Translations under genes and position numbers: made by a program
Assembly (NCBI GenBank): GCA_019359715.1
Contig: JAHHGS010000122.1
Span: 1 to 34,660, forward strand
DNA from: Aphanocapsa sp. GSE-SYN-MK-11-07L
GTDB taxonomy: Bacteria; Cyanobacteriota; Cyanobacteriia; Thermosynechococcales; Thermosynechococcaceae
Length of the DNA: 34,660 nt
Reading direction: 5' to 3'
Notes under the pieces: generated by a model
What the model was told of the DNA's origin: nothing
Database searches by the model: none
Seen by the model: only the letters and a program-made list of their open reading frames with translations
Shown here: in pieces, positions 27,182-34,660 of the stretch
Layout: every line of letters starts with the position of its first letter
How positions within the stretch are numbered: position 1 is the first letter of the stretch

Positions 27182-30019
27182 ATGGTGGCTCATTCGATCT
27201 TGACCATTATCAAGGAGCGGCGCGATTACAACGCCTGGGTGGCAACCGAAACCCTGGAAGACTATTCGCTGCGGTTCGCACCCCGCTCGTTTCGGAAGTG
27301 GTCAGAGTGGTTGGTGGCCAATACGGCGATCGGCGGACTGTCGTTTTTAGCCCTAGAAGCGATCGGCGGCTCGATCGCAATCAGCTACGGCTTTGCTAAT
27401 TCTTTTTGGGCGATCGTTGTGGTCGGGCTGATTATTTTTCTGACTGGGCTGCCGATCACCTACTACGCCGCCAAGTACAACGTCGATATGGATTTGCTGA
27501 CGCGGGGAGCCGGATTTGGCTACATTGGCTCCACGATTACTTCCCTGATCTATGCCTCGTTTACGTTTATTTTCTTTGCCCTGGAATCGGCAATTATGGC
27601 CCAGGCGCTGGAGCTTTATTTTCGCCTGCCGCTGCCGCTGGGCTATGTCGTTTGCTCCCTGGTAATTATTCCGCTCGTCTTTTTTGGCGTGACGCTGATT
27701 AACCAGCTCCAGCTCTGGACTCAGCCGATCTGGCTGGTGCTGATGGTGCTACCCTATCTGTGTGTTGTCTATAAAGAACCGCAGGCCTTCGCCAACTGGC
27801 TGCATTTTGCGGGTCAATCGACCAGTGGAGCCGGGTTTGACCCGCTGCTGTTTGGGGCGGCTGCGACAATTTCTTTCTCGCTGATTGCCCAAATCGGTGA
27901 GCAGGTTGACTACCTGCGCTTTCTGCCCGACCAAGCAGCCAATAATCGAGGCAAATGGTGGTTGGCGATGGTTTTGGCGGGGCCGGGTTGGATTATTTTA
28001 GGCTGCGCTAAGCAATTAGGCGGTGCGTTTTTGGCCTCGTTGGCGATTAGTCATGGCGTGAGTCTGGCCAAAGCAAATGAACCGACTCAGATGTACCTGG
28101 TTGGGTTTGAGTATGTGTTTTCTCATCCAGAGGTAGTGGTGGCAGCGACAACGCTATTTGTGCTGATTTCCCAGATCAAAATTAATGTCACTAATGCCTA
28201 TGCTGGCTCTTTGGCCTGGTCTAATTTCTTTTCTCGCCTCACCCATAGCCATCCGGGGCGGGTGGTCTGGCTGGTGTTTAATGTGGCGATCGCCCTCCTC
28301 TTAATGGAACTGGGCGTATTTTCCACTCTGCAAGCGGTGCTGGGTCTTTACTCCAACGTGGCGATCGCTTGGATTGGCGCGCTGGTGGCGGATCTGGTGA
28401 TCAATAAACCCTTGGGACTTAGCCCGTCTTACATTGAGTTCAAGCGGGCTCATCTCTACAACATTAATCCGGTCGGGTTTGGCTCAATGGCGATCGCCTC
28501 GCTGGTTTCGATTCTGGCGTTCATTGGTTTATTTGGTGAAGTTCCAAAAGCGTTTGCTTCTTTTATTGCCCTGGCTGTGGCGTTTATTCTGGCCCCAGTG
28601 CTGGCGATCGTCACTAAGGGCAAATACTACATCGCTCGCCCAGATACGCACTCGATTCATCTTAGGGGTCAAACTGAATGTCGGATTTGTCAGCAAGACT
28701 ACGAGCCGCCCGACATGCTGTTTTGCCCAATTTATGATGGCTCAATTTGCTCCCTCTGTTGCAGCCTTGATGCCTGCTGCCACGATGCCTGTAAAATTAT
28801 TCCGGCTGCCATTCCCACTCACACTTCAAACCAACCGTTGTTTCCTCAACCTATCGCCACCAAAAAGTTCTGGCAGGACAAGCTCTCACCCCAGCTCGGG
28901 GGCAGATTGCTCCGCTACCTGCTGGTGTTTGTCTCACTGTCTGGCTTGGCTGGGGCCACCCTCGGTTTTGTTTATTATCGCCAGGTTGTAGCTGCCCCCG
29001 ATCTGCCGGACAATATTGCCAAACAGCTCACGGCGACTTTACTGGGTGCCTATGGCATTTTCTTAGTGCTGATTGGAATTGGCTCTTGGTGGCTAGTGCT
29101 AACTCGAGAAAGCCGTCAACTGGCCCAAGAAGAACTCGATCAGCGCAATCTTCAGCTTCAGCAGGAGGTAAAAGAGCGCCAACTGGCAGAGCTGCAACTG
29201 CAAGAGAAAGCCCAGCAGCTAGAGCAAACGTTACTCAATCTCCAACAAGCCGAAAAGCAGTTAATTCAGACTGAAAAAATGGCGGCTCTGGGCGGATTGG
29301 TGGCCGGGATTGCCCATGAAGTCAACACGCCAATTGGCATTAGCGTCACGGCCGCTTCTCTGCTGGTTGAAAAAACCGAGGATTTCTGGCAAATCTTCCA
29401 AAGTGGCAGCATGAAGAGATCGGACTTGGCCAAGTTTTTGGATCTAGCCCAGCAGAGCAGCCAAATGACGCTGACCAATTTGCAGCGGGCGACGGAGCTG
29501 ATTCAAAGCTTCAAGCAAGTGGCGGTCGACCAATCGAGCGAATCAAAGCGGCTGTTTAACCTGAGTCAGTATCTGGAAGAAATTTTGCTGCAGCTTAGCC
29601 CTAAACTTCAGCCCACCCAGGATCAAATTAAGATTGCGGTTGAGGGCGATCGCACTCTTTCTCTCAACAGCTATCCGGGCGCATTTTCGCAAATTATTAC
29701 CAACCTGGTGCTTAACTCACTGCTGCACGCCTTTGAGCCTGGGCAATCTGGTACGATTAGCCTCCGATTTAAACAAATTGCTCACCAGCTCAACCTGGAA
29801 TATGCCGATGATGGCAATGGAATTGCGCCAGCGCATCTGAGCAAAATTTTTGAACCCTTTTTTACCACTAAGCGCGGGCAGGGCGGCAGCGGCTTGGGGT
29901 TGCACATTGTCTATAACCTGGTGACGCAAAAGCTGGGGGGCACCATCTGCTGCGAGAGTCAGCTCGGCCAGGGGACTAAATTTATCATCCAGTGGTCGAT
30001 GACCGGAGTGGATCAGTGA
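27182..30019 (+). CDS. NCS1-type permease fused to a histidine kinase (transceptor sensor kinase)
   Basis: The 945-residue protein (numbered from ATG 27182) has a full NCS1 (cytosine/purine/hydantoin permease-like) body with about 12 helices at 40-480: WLVANTAIGGLSFLALEAIG, LPITYYAAKYNVDMDLLTRG, AGFGYIGSTITSLIYASFTF. A nine-cysteine module follows at 500-538 (CRIC, LFC, ICSLCC, ACC, DAC). Two more helices lie near 577-601 and 616-640, then a Gln/Glu-rich coiled coil at 641-699. The kinase has His712 in AGIAHEVNTPIGI, ITNLVLNSLLHAF, DDGNGIA and GGSGLGLHI. A GTG at 27149 would add 11 residues; the ATG has AGGGG upstream. It is divergent from amiS-fmdA-fmdB and 35 bp before a receiver gene. Role inferred: it senses or transports a nitrogen compound and signals to that receiver. 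Fusions of SLC5 transporters to kinases (CbrA) are the known analogue. Confidence 0.9.
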   Translation: MVAHSILTIIKERRDYNAWVATETLEDYSLRFAPRSFRKWSEWLVANTAIGGLSFLALEAIGGSIAISYGFANSFWAIVVVGLIIFLTGLPITYYAAKYNVDMDLLTRGAGFGYIGSTITSLIYASFTFIFFALESAIMAQALELYFRLPLPLGYVVCSLVIIPLVFFGVTLINQLQLWTQPIWLVLMVLPYLCVVYKEPQAFANWLHFAGQSTSGAGFDPLLFGAAATISFSLIAQIGEQVDYLRFLPDQAANNRGKWWLAMVLAGPGWIILGCAKQLGGAFLASLAISHGVSLAKANEPTQMYLVGFEYVFSHPEVVVAATTLFVLISQIKINVTNAYAGSLAWSNFFSRLTHSHPGRVVWLVFNVAIALLLMELGVFSTLQAVLGLYSNVAIAWIGALVADLVINKPLGLSPSYIEFKRAHLYNINPVGFGSMAIASLVSILAFIGLFGEVPKAFASFIALAVAFILAPVLAIVTKGKYYIARPDTHSIHLRGQTECRICQQDYEPPDMLFCPIYDGSICSLCCSLDACCHDACKIIPAAIPTHTSNQPLFPQPIATKKFWQDKLSPQLGGRLLRYLLVFVSLSGLAGATLGFVYYRQVVAAPDLPDNIAKQLTATLLGAYGIFLVLIGIGSWWLVLTRESRQLAQEELDQRNLQLQQEVKERQLAELQLQEKAQQLEQTLLNLQQAEKQLIQTEKMAALGGLVAGIAHEVNTPIGISVTAASLLVEKTEDFWQIFQSGSMKRSDLAKFLDLAQQSSQMTLTNLQRATELIQSFKQVAVDQSSESKRLFNLSQYLEEILLQLSPKLQPTQDQIKIAVEGDRTLSLNSYPGAFSQIITNLVLNSLLHAFEPGQSGTISLRFKQIAHQLNLEYADDGNGIAPAHLSKIFEPFFTTKRGQGGSGLGLHIVYNLVTQKLGGTICCESQLGQGTKFIIQWSMTGVDQ

Positions 30020-30054
30020 GCATAATGTTTTAATACACCTGTTTAGATCGAGCA

Positions 30055-31197
30055 ATGTGTACACTTTCTGCTCAAGATGACGAGATTTGCTTCGCTGAAG
30101 AAACAGAGCAAATTCAGACCGAAACCAGTTGGAAAATTCTGATTGTGGATGACGAGGTGGAAGTCCACAATGTCACCCGATTGGCGCTTAGAGACTTCAC
30201 GTTTGCTGGCAAATCTCTCTCATTTATGAGCGCTTACTCCGCTCAAGAAGCCACTCAACTGATCCAAGCCCACCCAGATATTGCGATCGTTTTTCTAGAT
30301 GTGGTGATGGAAAACGAAAGCGCTGGCTTATATTTGGTTAAATTCATTCGAGAAGATCTAAACAATCATTTGGTCAGAATCATTCTCCGCACCGGGCAAC
30401 CAGGGCAAGCTCCCGAAAATGTGGTGGCAGTCAATTACGGAATTGACGATTACAAAACTAAAACTGAACTGACGGCGCAAAAATTATTTATTACCGTAGT
30501 GACGGCGCTCAGAGCTTTTTCAACCTTAATTACCCTCTTAGACAGCAGCCGCGAGCTAGAGGCGAAAATTATTCAGCACAAGCAGGCAGAAATTGCCCTG
30601 CGGGTGAGTGAAATGAGCGCGATCGCCAAGGCAAACCAGCTCGAACAATCACTGCAAGCCCTGCGGCAGAGCCAACTGCAATTTGGGCAGCCAGCCGAAT
30701 TCTTGAATCAGCGAGTTGCAGAAGCAACCCAAGAAGTGCTGAATCTGCCAGAGCCAACTGATGCCTTTCAAACCATGTCGGTGATGACCCGGATTGCTCG
30801 GATGCTGCTGCGGATTACCGATGAGTATTCTGCCAAACTGGGGATTTCTCAAACCAAACTTGCCGTCCTGCTTTACCTGAACACTGAGTCTGAGCTGTTT
30901 GCCAGTCCTTCTGCCCTAGCTCTGCACTGTGGGGTTTCCCGCGCCGCCATGACGGGCTTACTGGATGCCCTAGAGCAAGAAGGCTACGTGGAACGAGACA
31001 ATCATCCTTTTGATCGCCGCGCTCTCATGATCAAACTCACCCTGAAAGGTCAGCAGTTTTTGAGTTTAATTGCTCCCCAAGACCAGTACCCCCTGTCGGA
31101 GCTGATTGGTGGACTGAGTCACCTAGAACAGCAGAAACTGAATCAAATGATCACGAAGCTCTTTAAGCTGTTTGAGAAGAAAAAGGCAGAAGATTAA
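30055..31197 (+). CDS. Response regulator with MarR-type winged-helix output
   Basis: The protein is 380 residues. The receiver domain (about 27-150) has the acidic pair in ILIVDDEVEVHN, phosphoacceptor Asp82 in IVFLDVVMENESAG, Thr113 in IILRTGQPGQAPE and Lys in DDYKTKTELT. This receiver subtype usually precedes cyclic-nucleotide or kinase modules. A coiled coil follows (160-230, LDSSRELEAKIIQHKQAEIA). The C-terminus (240-375) is a MarR-like winged helix: LLRITDEYSAKLGISQTKLA, then LALHCGVSRAAMTGLLDALE as recognition helix region and GYVERDNHPFDRRALMIKLT as wing. It should bind DNA as a dimer under phosphorylation control. It lies 35 bp after the permease-kinase, its likely partner, and may control the divergent amide operon. 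Confidence 0.88.
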   Translation: MCTLSAQDDEICFAEETEQIQTETSWKILIVDDEVEVHNVTRLALRDFTFAGKSLSFMSAYSAQEATQLIQAHPDIAIVFLDVVMENESAGLYLVKFIREDLNNHLVRIILRTGQPGQAPENVVAVNYGIDDYKTKTELTAQKLFITVVTALRAFSTLITLLDSSRELEAKIIQHKQAEIALRVSEMSAIAKANQLEQSLQALRQSQLQFGQPAEFLNQRVAEATQEVLNLPEPTDAFQTMSVMTRIARMLLRITDEYSAKLGISQTKLAVLLYLNTESELFASPSALALHCGVSRAAMTGLLDALEQEGYVERDNHPFDRRALMIKLTLKGQQFLSLIAPQDQYPLSELIGGLSHLEQQKLNQMITKLFKLFEKKKAED

Positions 31198-31249
31198 AGC
31201 TAAAGGAAGAGGCTCGCTCGTGCCGTATTGAATTATCCCAATACAAAGG

Positions 31250-31840
31250 CTAGAGTCGCGATCGCCCCTGCTCAACCGCACTCCACAGGCGGGTGTAACC
31301 TGCCTGCACGGAGGGATCTAACTGGTCTACAACATCCGCAGGTAAGTTTAAGGTCCGAATTAGCTCTTGGACATCTGCCAAATCCTTGAGGCGATCGGCT
31401 GCGGATAGCCCAGAAGCTAGCTTCAGTTCAATCAATGAGAATAACTGAATCACCCGAATTCCGTCCCGCTCGATCGCTACCACGGCTGGATCAGGAAACC
31501 TGACAGGCTTCGGTTTGCCATCCCCTGGAAATTCACCTGTGGTCAAAATTTCGATCACCACGCCCGTTGTACTATCGCGGAACATCCGCGTTGCCCCCGG
31601 AAATGCAGGCACAACCCCCCGCCCTACTAACGCGGTGCGAAATGCCTCTAGCCCCTCTGGTTTCAGCAGCACATCCACATCTTGAGTTGCCCGCAAATAG
31701 CCATGCACAACAAGGGCCATCCCCCCAATCACAGCGTAATCAATCCCCGCTCTCGACAGACTTTGGGCTAAATTTTGCAGGGTTTGATAGACTTTTCCTT
31801 GCTGCATAAAAAACTGATCGAGTTCTAGGATTCCTTGCAT
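31250..31840 (-). CDS. Nucleotidyltransferase-fold protein (AbiEii-like)
   Basis: The 196-residue protein (from ATG 31838-31840) has the minimal nucleotidyltransferase core: GIDYAVIGGMALVVHGYLRA (GG and helix) followed by TQDVDVLLKPEG (the D-x-D metal site), then VVIEILTTGEFPGDG and IRVIQLFSLIELKLASGLS. This pattern is shared by AbiEii/AbiGii toxins and by small uncharacterised cyanobacterial nucleotidyltransferase-like proteins. No AbiEi-type antitoxin or HEPN partner is adjacent, so it is an orphan. A TTG start at 31882 would add 14 residues. Its substrate is unknown. Confidence 0.8.
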   Translation of the reverse strand: MQGILELDQFFMQQGKVYQTLQNLAQSLSRAGIDYAVIGGMALVVHGYLRATQDVDVLLKPEGLEAFRTALVGRGVVPAFPGATRMFRDSTTGVVIEILTTGEFPGDGKPKPVRFPDPAVVAIERDGIRVIQLFSLIELKLASGLSAADRLKDLADVQELIRTLNLPADVVDQLDPSVQAGYTRLWSAVEQGRSRL

Positions 31841-32063
31841 CTCTCCAGGCAACTCCTTTAGTAGGCTAACTTGTCCCTTCAATCATCACGTAGCAAAATT
31901 CCAAGCGGTTGCTTAAATACTTTTGCAAATTGCCCTATGGGCAAGCATGCATCTGCCATCGCTGTCACTTATCTTACCCCCGTATTTGAGATAGAAGGCA
32001 GAAGATTAAGGGCAGAAGGGGGCTTTCCAGGATTCAGGCCAGCGGTCTATTACAAACTTAGGG

Positions 32064-33119
32064 CTAGCGAAAATACTGGAGAACCCCTGACCCGATCGCC
32101 TGGGCCATCCGGGTGCGATAGTTAGGGCTAGATAAGTTTTTGGCATCGACGCGCCCCGTCACATAGCCTGTTTCAATCAGCACGGCAGGCATCGATGTTT
32201 TTCGCAACACGTAAAATCTGGCTCGTCTGACACCGCGATCAGAAACGCTGATCGAGCGCAAAATCGTGTTGTGAATAATCCGAGCCAAGTTGTACCCATC
32301 GTTGTAGTAGTAGGTTTCTAGCCCATTTACCCCTGGCTGGCCAAGGCTGAGCGCATTCGCATGAATCGAGACAAAAATCCGGGCTTTCGCCCGCTCGGCG
32401 ATCGCCACTCGCGGCGCTAAATCTAGCTCTAGGTCTTCATTGCGGGTCAGGACGGCTTGCAGTCCATTTTTAGCCAAAAACTGAGCCAGCTTGCGGGAAA
32501 TATCGAGGACAACCGCTTTCTCCCTCAGTCCACCTCGCCCGACCGCGCCGGGGTCTGCTCCACCGTGTCCCGGATCAATCGCAATCACGACTCTGCCCTT
32601 GGGATAGGAGGAAGGATTAGGCACAGTGATCGGCACTCCGTCCGTTGGTGAAGTGGCAACTTTGGCATCGGGAACAGCGATCGCGATCGGATCGGTTTGC
32701 GGGGCGGCACTAGGATCCAGGGCCAGCAGTTTAGGAAGTTGAATAAACCAGCGATTAGGAGCTAGACCCCTAACCATCACATCCTGGGAGCGTAGCGTAT
32801 ACCGATGACCCAGCTCGACCACCAGCCGCACGGTGCGGGGGGTAAACTGTCCCACCCGCGCTTCTTTGACAAACCGACCAATCTTCTTCTCGGCTGGGGG
32901 GCGACGCAAATTAATTCCCGGCAGATCAACTACTAGGCGGGTTGGGTTAGCAACCAGTTGGACTGTCGGCTTCACGTCAATATCAGTCACGATTTCTAAC
33001 CGACTGAGGCGAGCATTAAAGCGCCAGTAGTCAAGACTAGCTGCTGTGGCAGCGTTTGCGCCCATGCCCATCAAAATAGGCAACAGCCACGCCGCTGCCT
33101 TGAGGCTAAAATTTTTCAC
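32064..33119 (-). CDS. amiC: N-acetylmuramoyl-L-alanine amidase (AMIN + Amidase_3)
   Basis: The 351-residue periplasmic enzyme cuts the amide bond between MurNAc and the stem peptide, needed for septal peptidoglycan splitting and, in filamentous cyanobacteria, for septal nanopores. It has a signal peptide at 1-27 (cleavage after ANAATAA) and an AMIN domain at about 30-130 (RLSRLEIVTDIDVKPTVQLV) for envelope targeting. A proline-rich linker leads to Amidase_3 at 177-350. Zinc and catalytic residues are present: His185 in IDPGHGGADPG, Glu200 in GGLREKAVVLDIS, His253 in VSIHANAL and Glu316 in VLIETGYV. Length is short compared with multi-AMIN cyanobacterial AmiC proteins. Confidence 0.92.
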   Translation of the reverse strand: MKNFSLKAAAWLLPILMGMGANAATAASLDYWRFNARLSRLEIVTDIDVKPTVQLVANPTRLVVDLPGINLRRPPAEKKIGRFVKEARVGQFTPRTVRLVVELGHRYTLRSQDVMVRGLAPNRWFIQLPKLLALDPSAAPQTDPIAIAVPDAKVATSPTDGVPITVPNPSSYPKGRVVIAIDPGHGGADPGAVGRGGLREKAVVLDISRKLAQFLAKNGLQAVLTRNEDLELDLAPRVAIAERAKARIFVSIHANALSLGQPGVNGLETYYYNDGYNLARIIHNTILRSISVSDRGVRRARFYVLRKTSMPAVLIETGYVTGRVDAKNLSSPNYRTRMAQAIGSGVLQYFR

Positions 33120-33178
33120 ACGCCAACACCTTCATCTCACCAACCACATCCATCATTAACCCTCAGACTAGGTAAACT

Positions 33179-33406
33179 ATGCAGCAGTTCCTACCCGCCG
33201 CCATCACCATTAGCCCTAGTGTTCTGCCCGATCTTGTTCTGAGTGTGATTGATCGCTGGACAACTTACTTCACTTTTCGATGGGTAAATTTTGTAGCAGG
33301 AACGGCAGTAACGTTTGTGATTTTATGTGTGCTCTGCTTCCTGTTTAAGGGAATTGATCGGGCAGTGATTTATAAATGGCAGCAGCGCCACAAGATGTGG
33401 CCCTAA
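33179..33406 (+). CDS. Small single-helix membrane protein
   Basis: This 75-residue protein has one clear transmembrane helix (about 36-57, VNFVAGTAVTFVILCVLCFL). A short N-terminal part with an amphipathic segment (PDLVLSVIDRWTTYFTF) precedes it, and a basic tail (IDRAVIYKWQQRHKMWP) follows, probably cytoplasmic. I do not recognise a family. It is divergent from the amidase gene with only 59 bp between the starts, so the promoters must overlap. Being small and without a clear ribosome binding site, it is less certain than its neighbours. Confidence 0.5.
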   Translation: MQQFLPAAITISPSVLPDLVLSVIDRWTTYFTFRWVNFVAGTAVTFVILCVLCFLFKGIDRAVIYKWQQRHKMWP

Positions 33407-33529
33407 AGTCTAAAGTTAAAGATGGGGGTAGGCAGCGATTGTTGAGGGTGTGGGCCGGAACTACACCTAACTAATTTTTGAACTACCAAGACTCAAAAGA
33501 GTGATTTAAGCCTGCGAGGTTATTTTTGG

Positions 33530-34216
33530 ATGTCTAGCCTGCCGATTGTTAGTACAAATGTTTTATTGCAGCGATATGCGGCGGGCGATCGCGATTTCAA
33601 GCGAGCCAATTTAAGCGGGGGAACGTTAACCGGAGTTTGCTTAGGTGGGATCGACCTCCAGGAAGCTGAGTTGTCTGGTCTTAATCTTCAAGGTGCTTAT
33701 TTGCGGATTGTTAACTTTCGAGCCGCTAACTTAACCCAAGCCAACCTTCGCAATGCCGATTTGCAGCGGGCCAAGTTCCACGCTGCAAATTTGGAAGCGG
33801 CTGACTTGAGTGCCGCCGACTTGCAGGAAACTTACCTAACGGGTGCAGCTCTAGGGCGAGCCTGTTTAGAGGACGCCAGTGCAGCCGGAGCTGACTTTCG
33901 CCAGGCTGACCTACGAGCCGCTAACTTAACCGGCGCCGATCTGCGAGAAGCCGACTTAGAATCAGCCAACTTAACTGGAGCTAATTTGACAGGGGCATGT
34001 CTAGAAACAGCGTGCTTAAAATCAGCCAATTTACAGAATGCCAATTTGCAAAATGCCAACTTAGTTGAGGCAGATTTAGGCGGGGCCAACCTCAGCGGTG
34101 CTCGGCTAACTGGCGCTGATTTGCAAGGAGCTTACTACGATCAAAACTCCTCGTTCCCAATAGGTTTTGACCCTGATCAAGCTGGCATGAAGCGAGTTGA
34201 GATATCCAGCAATTAA
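33530..34216 (+). CDS. Pentapeptide-repeat protein
   Basis: The 228-residue protein is built almost entirely of A(D/N)LxX pentapeptides, from about residue 18 (DFKRANLSGGTLTGVCLGG) to 205 (ANLSGARLTGADLQGAYYDQ). It should fold as a right-handed quadrilateral beta-helix of roughly nine turns. Cys residues recur at the inward i position near ACLEDA and ACLETACLKS. A short N-terminal cap (SSLPIVSTNVLLQRYAAGDR) and a 20-residue C-terminal tail flank it. Such proteins are abundant in cyanobacteria and mostly of unknown function. It lacks signal peptide and membrane segments, so it is predicted to be cytoplasmic. Confidence 0.93.
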   Translation: MSSLPIVSTNVLLQRYAAGDRDFKRANLSGGTLTGVCLGGIDLQEAELSGLNLQGAYLRIVNFRAANLTQANLRNADLQRAKFHAANLEAADLSAADLQETYLTGAALGRACLEDASAAGADFRQADLRAANLTGADLREADLESANLTGANLTGACLETACLKSANLQNANLQNANLVEADLGGANLSGARLTGADLQGAYYDQNSSFPIGFDPDQAGMKRVEISSN

Positions 34217-34344
34217 TCGCCAGTCACGTCGCTAAGGGAAATTCGCTCCTGCTGAAATAGGGCAACCACAGTCCCCTGAAGCTAGTTGCTCTGGTTAAAG
34301 GTTTCAGTTTGGTTGAGGCTGTCAGGTAGGTTGAAGGTAAGTAG

Positions 34345-34534
34345 CTAAGCAGAATTAAACTTAAGACGCTCTAGAGTATACCCTCCTTGTTCACTCCGAG
34401 ATGACATGCCATCCATCACCGCAATCGCTAAGTCATATTCATTATCGAACATCCGTCCGGCAATTTCGTGAGTTTTGAGCTGAAGCCATTCCGTTTCAAT
34501 GTCATTCATCTCGGAGCAATATTTGGGGAGCATG
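34345..34534 (-). mobile_element. C-terminal fragment of an IS630-type transposase
   Basis: On the minus strand the reading LPKYCSEMNDIETEWLQLKT followed by HEIAGRMFDNEYDLAIAVMD and ending YTLERLKFNSA is the C-terminal part of an IS630-like DDE transposase. The MNDIETEW segment carries the last catalytic acidic residue. The upstream part is lost at 34534, exactly where the end of another insertion sequence begins. The gene is therefore interrupted and presumably inactive, unless the rest lies beyond the window. The outer end of the element after the stop was not located. Confidence 0.75.
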
Positions 34535-34660
34535 TGACCTTGCCCCGAAAAAGTGGACAATTCCCAAGAGTCGTCAACTCAGGAGAAAGTTCACATGACA
34601 CAAAAACCCCGCAGGCTATTTACAGACGAGCAGAAAGCGGAGGCCGTCCGCATCGTCAAT
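34535..34660 (+). mobile_element. Left end of an IS3-family element with start of its OrfA
   Basis: The sequence from 34535, tgaccttgccccgaaaaag followed by tggaca, resembles the terminal inverted repeat of IS3-family elements. At 34595 an ATG with AGGAGA upstream opens MTQKPRRLFTDEQKAEAVRI, the start of the helix-turn-helix OrfA (IS911/IS3 type). The frame is open to the window end. The element has inserted into the IS630-type transposase gene. The right end and the main catalytic ORF are outside the window. Confidence 0.75.

Noticed and set aside
33832-34089. An 85-codon antisense frame with a repetitive Lys/Ala/Ser translation
   Set aside because: It is the complement of the pentapeptide-repeat coding sequence, so the regularity is inherited from that repeat.
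33530-34216. Regular 15-base periodicity suggesting a CRISPR or tandem repeat array
   Set aside because: The period is that of pentapeptide codons in an open frame with degenerate third positions; there are no identical repeats with unique spacers.
1-34660. Frequent GCGATCGC octamers as regulatory sites
   Set aside because: They occur inside and between genes of all kinds and match the genome-wide HIP1 repeat of cyanobacteria, so they say nothing about local regulation.

Overview
The window is from a cyanobacterium. The evidence is the gene content: cytochrome c550 (psbV), cytochrome c6 (petJ), ferredoxin-dependent sulfite reductase, a single-chain ferredoxin-dependent glutamate synthase, accD, DUF3318, Uma2 proteins and DUF3800. 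The octamer GCGATCGC (HIP1), typical of many cyanobacterial chromosomes, also recurs throughout. The genus cannot be told from the sequence. Both edges are mobile-element debris: the last codons of an IS5-like transposase at the left, and an IS3-type element inserted into an IS630-type transposase at the right.

Layout. 1-800: IS5 tail, then a vapBC-like toxin-antitoxin pair. 900-4440: DnaQ-like exonuclease, DUF3318 membrane protein, Ca2+/H+ antiporter, 2-Cys peroxiredoxin. 4440-5060: a decayed gap with a candidate small structured RNA and a truncated DUF3800 gene. 5100-9290 (minus strand): HI0933-type flavoprotein, then petJ, psbV2, psbV, a small conserved gene and accD. 9600-12320 (plus): a short hypothetical gene, sulfite reductase with a ribbon-helix-helix-like tail, and a truncated Uma2 gene. 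12430-16820 (minus): two sensor kinases and a stand-alone receiver. 17130-18210: an intact Uma2 gene, then the C-terminal stumps of an ABC transporter and a retropepsin-like protease meeting at one deletion-like junction. 18217-19950: polyprenyl glycosylphosphotransferase. 20030-24616: Fd-GOGAT.

24636-31197 is the most interesting part. A minus-strand amide-utilisation operon (amiS/ureI-like channel, formamidase fmdA, zinc-ribbon fmdB) is divergent from a plus-strand pair: an NCS1-type permease fused through a nine-cysteine module to a histidine kinase, and a receiver protein ending in a MarR-type winged helix. My inference is a transceptor two-component system that senses a small nitrogen compound (amide, urea or nucleobase-like) and controls the divergent operon. 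The formamidase would release ammonium that feeds GS/GOGAT, and Fd-GOGAT is encoded next door, convergent with fmdB.

31250-34660: an orphan nucleotidyltransferase-fold protein, an AMIN-Amidase_3 cell-wall amidase, a one-helix membrane protein, a pentapeptide-repeat protein and the nested insertion sequences. No tRNA, rRNA or CRISPR array was seen.
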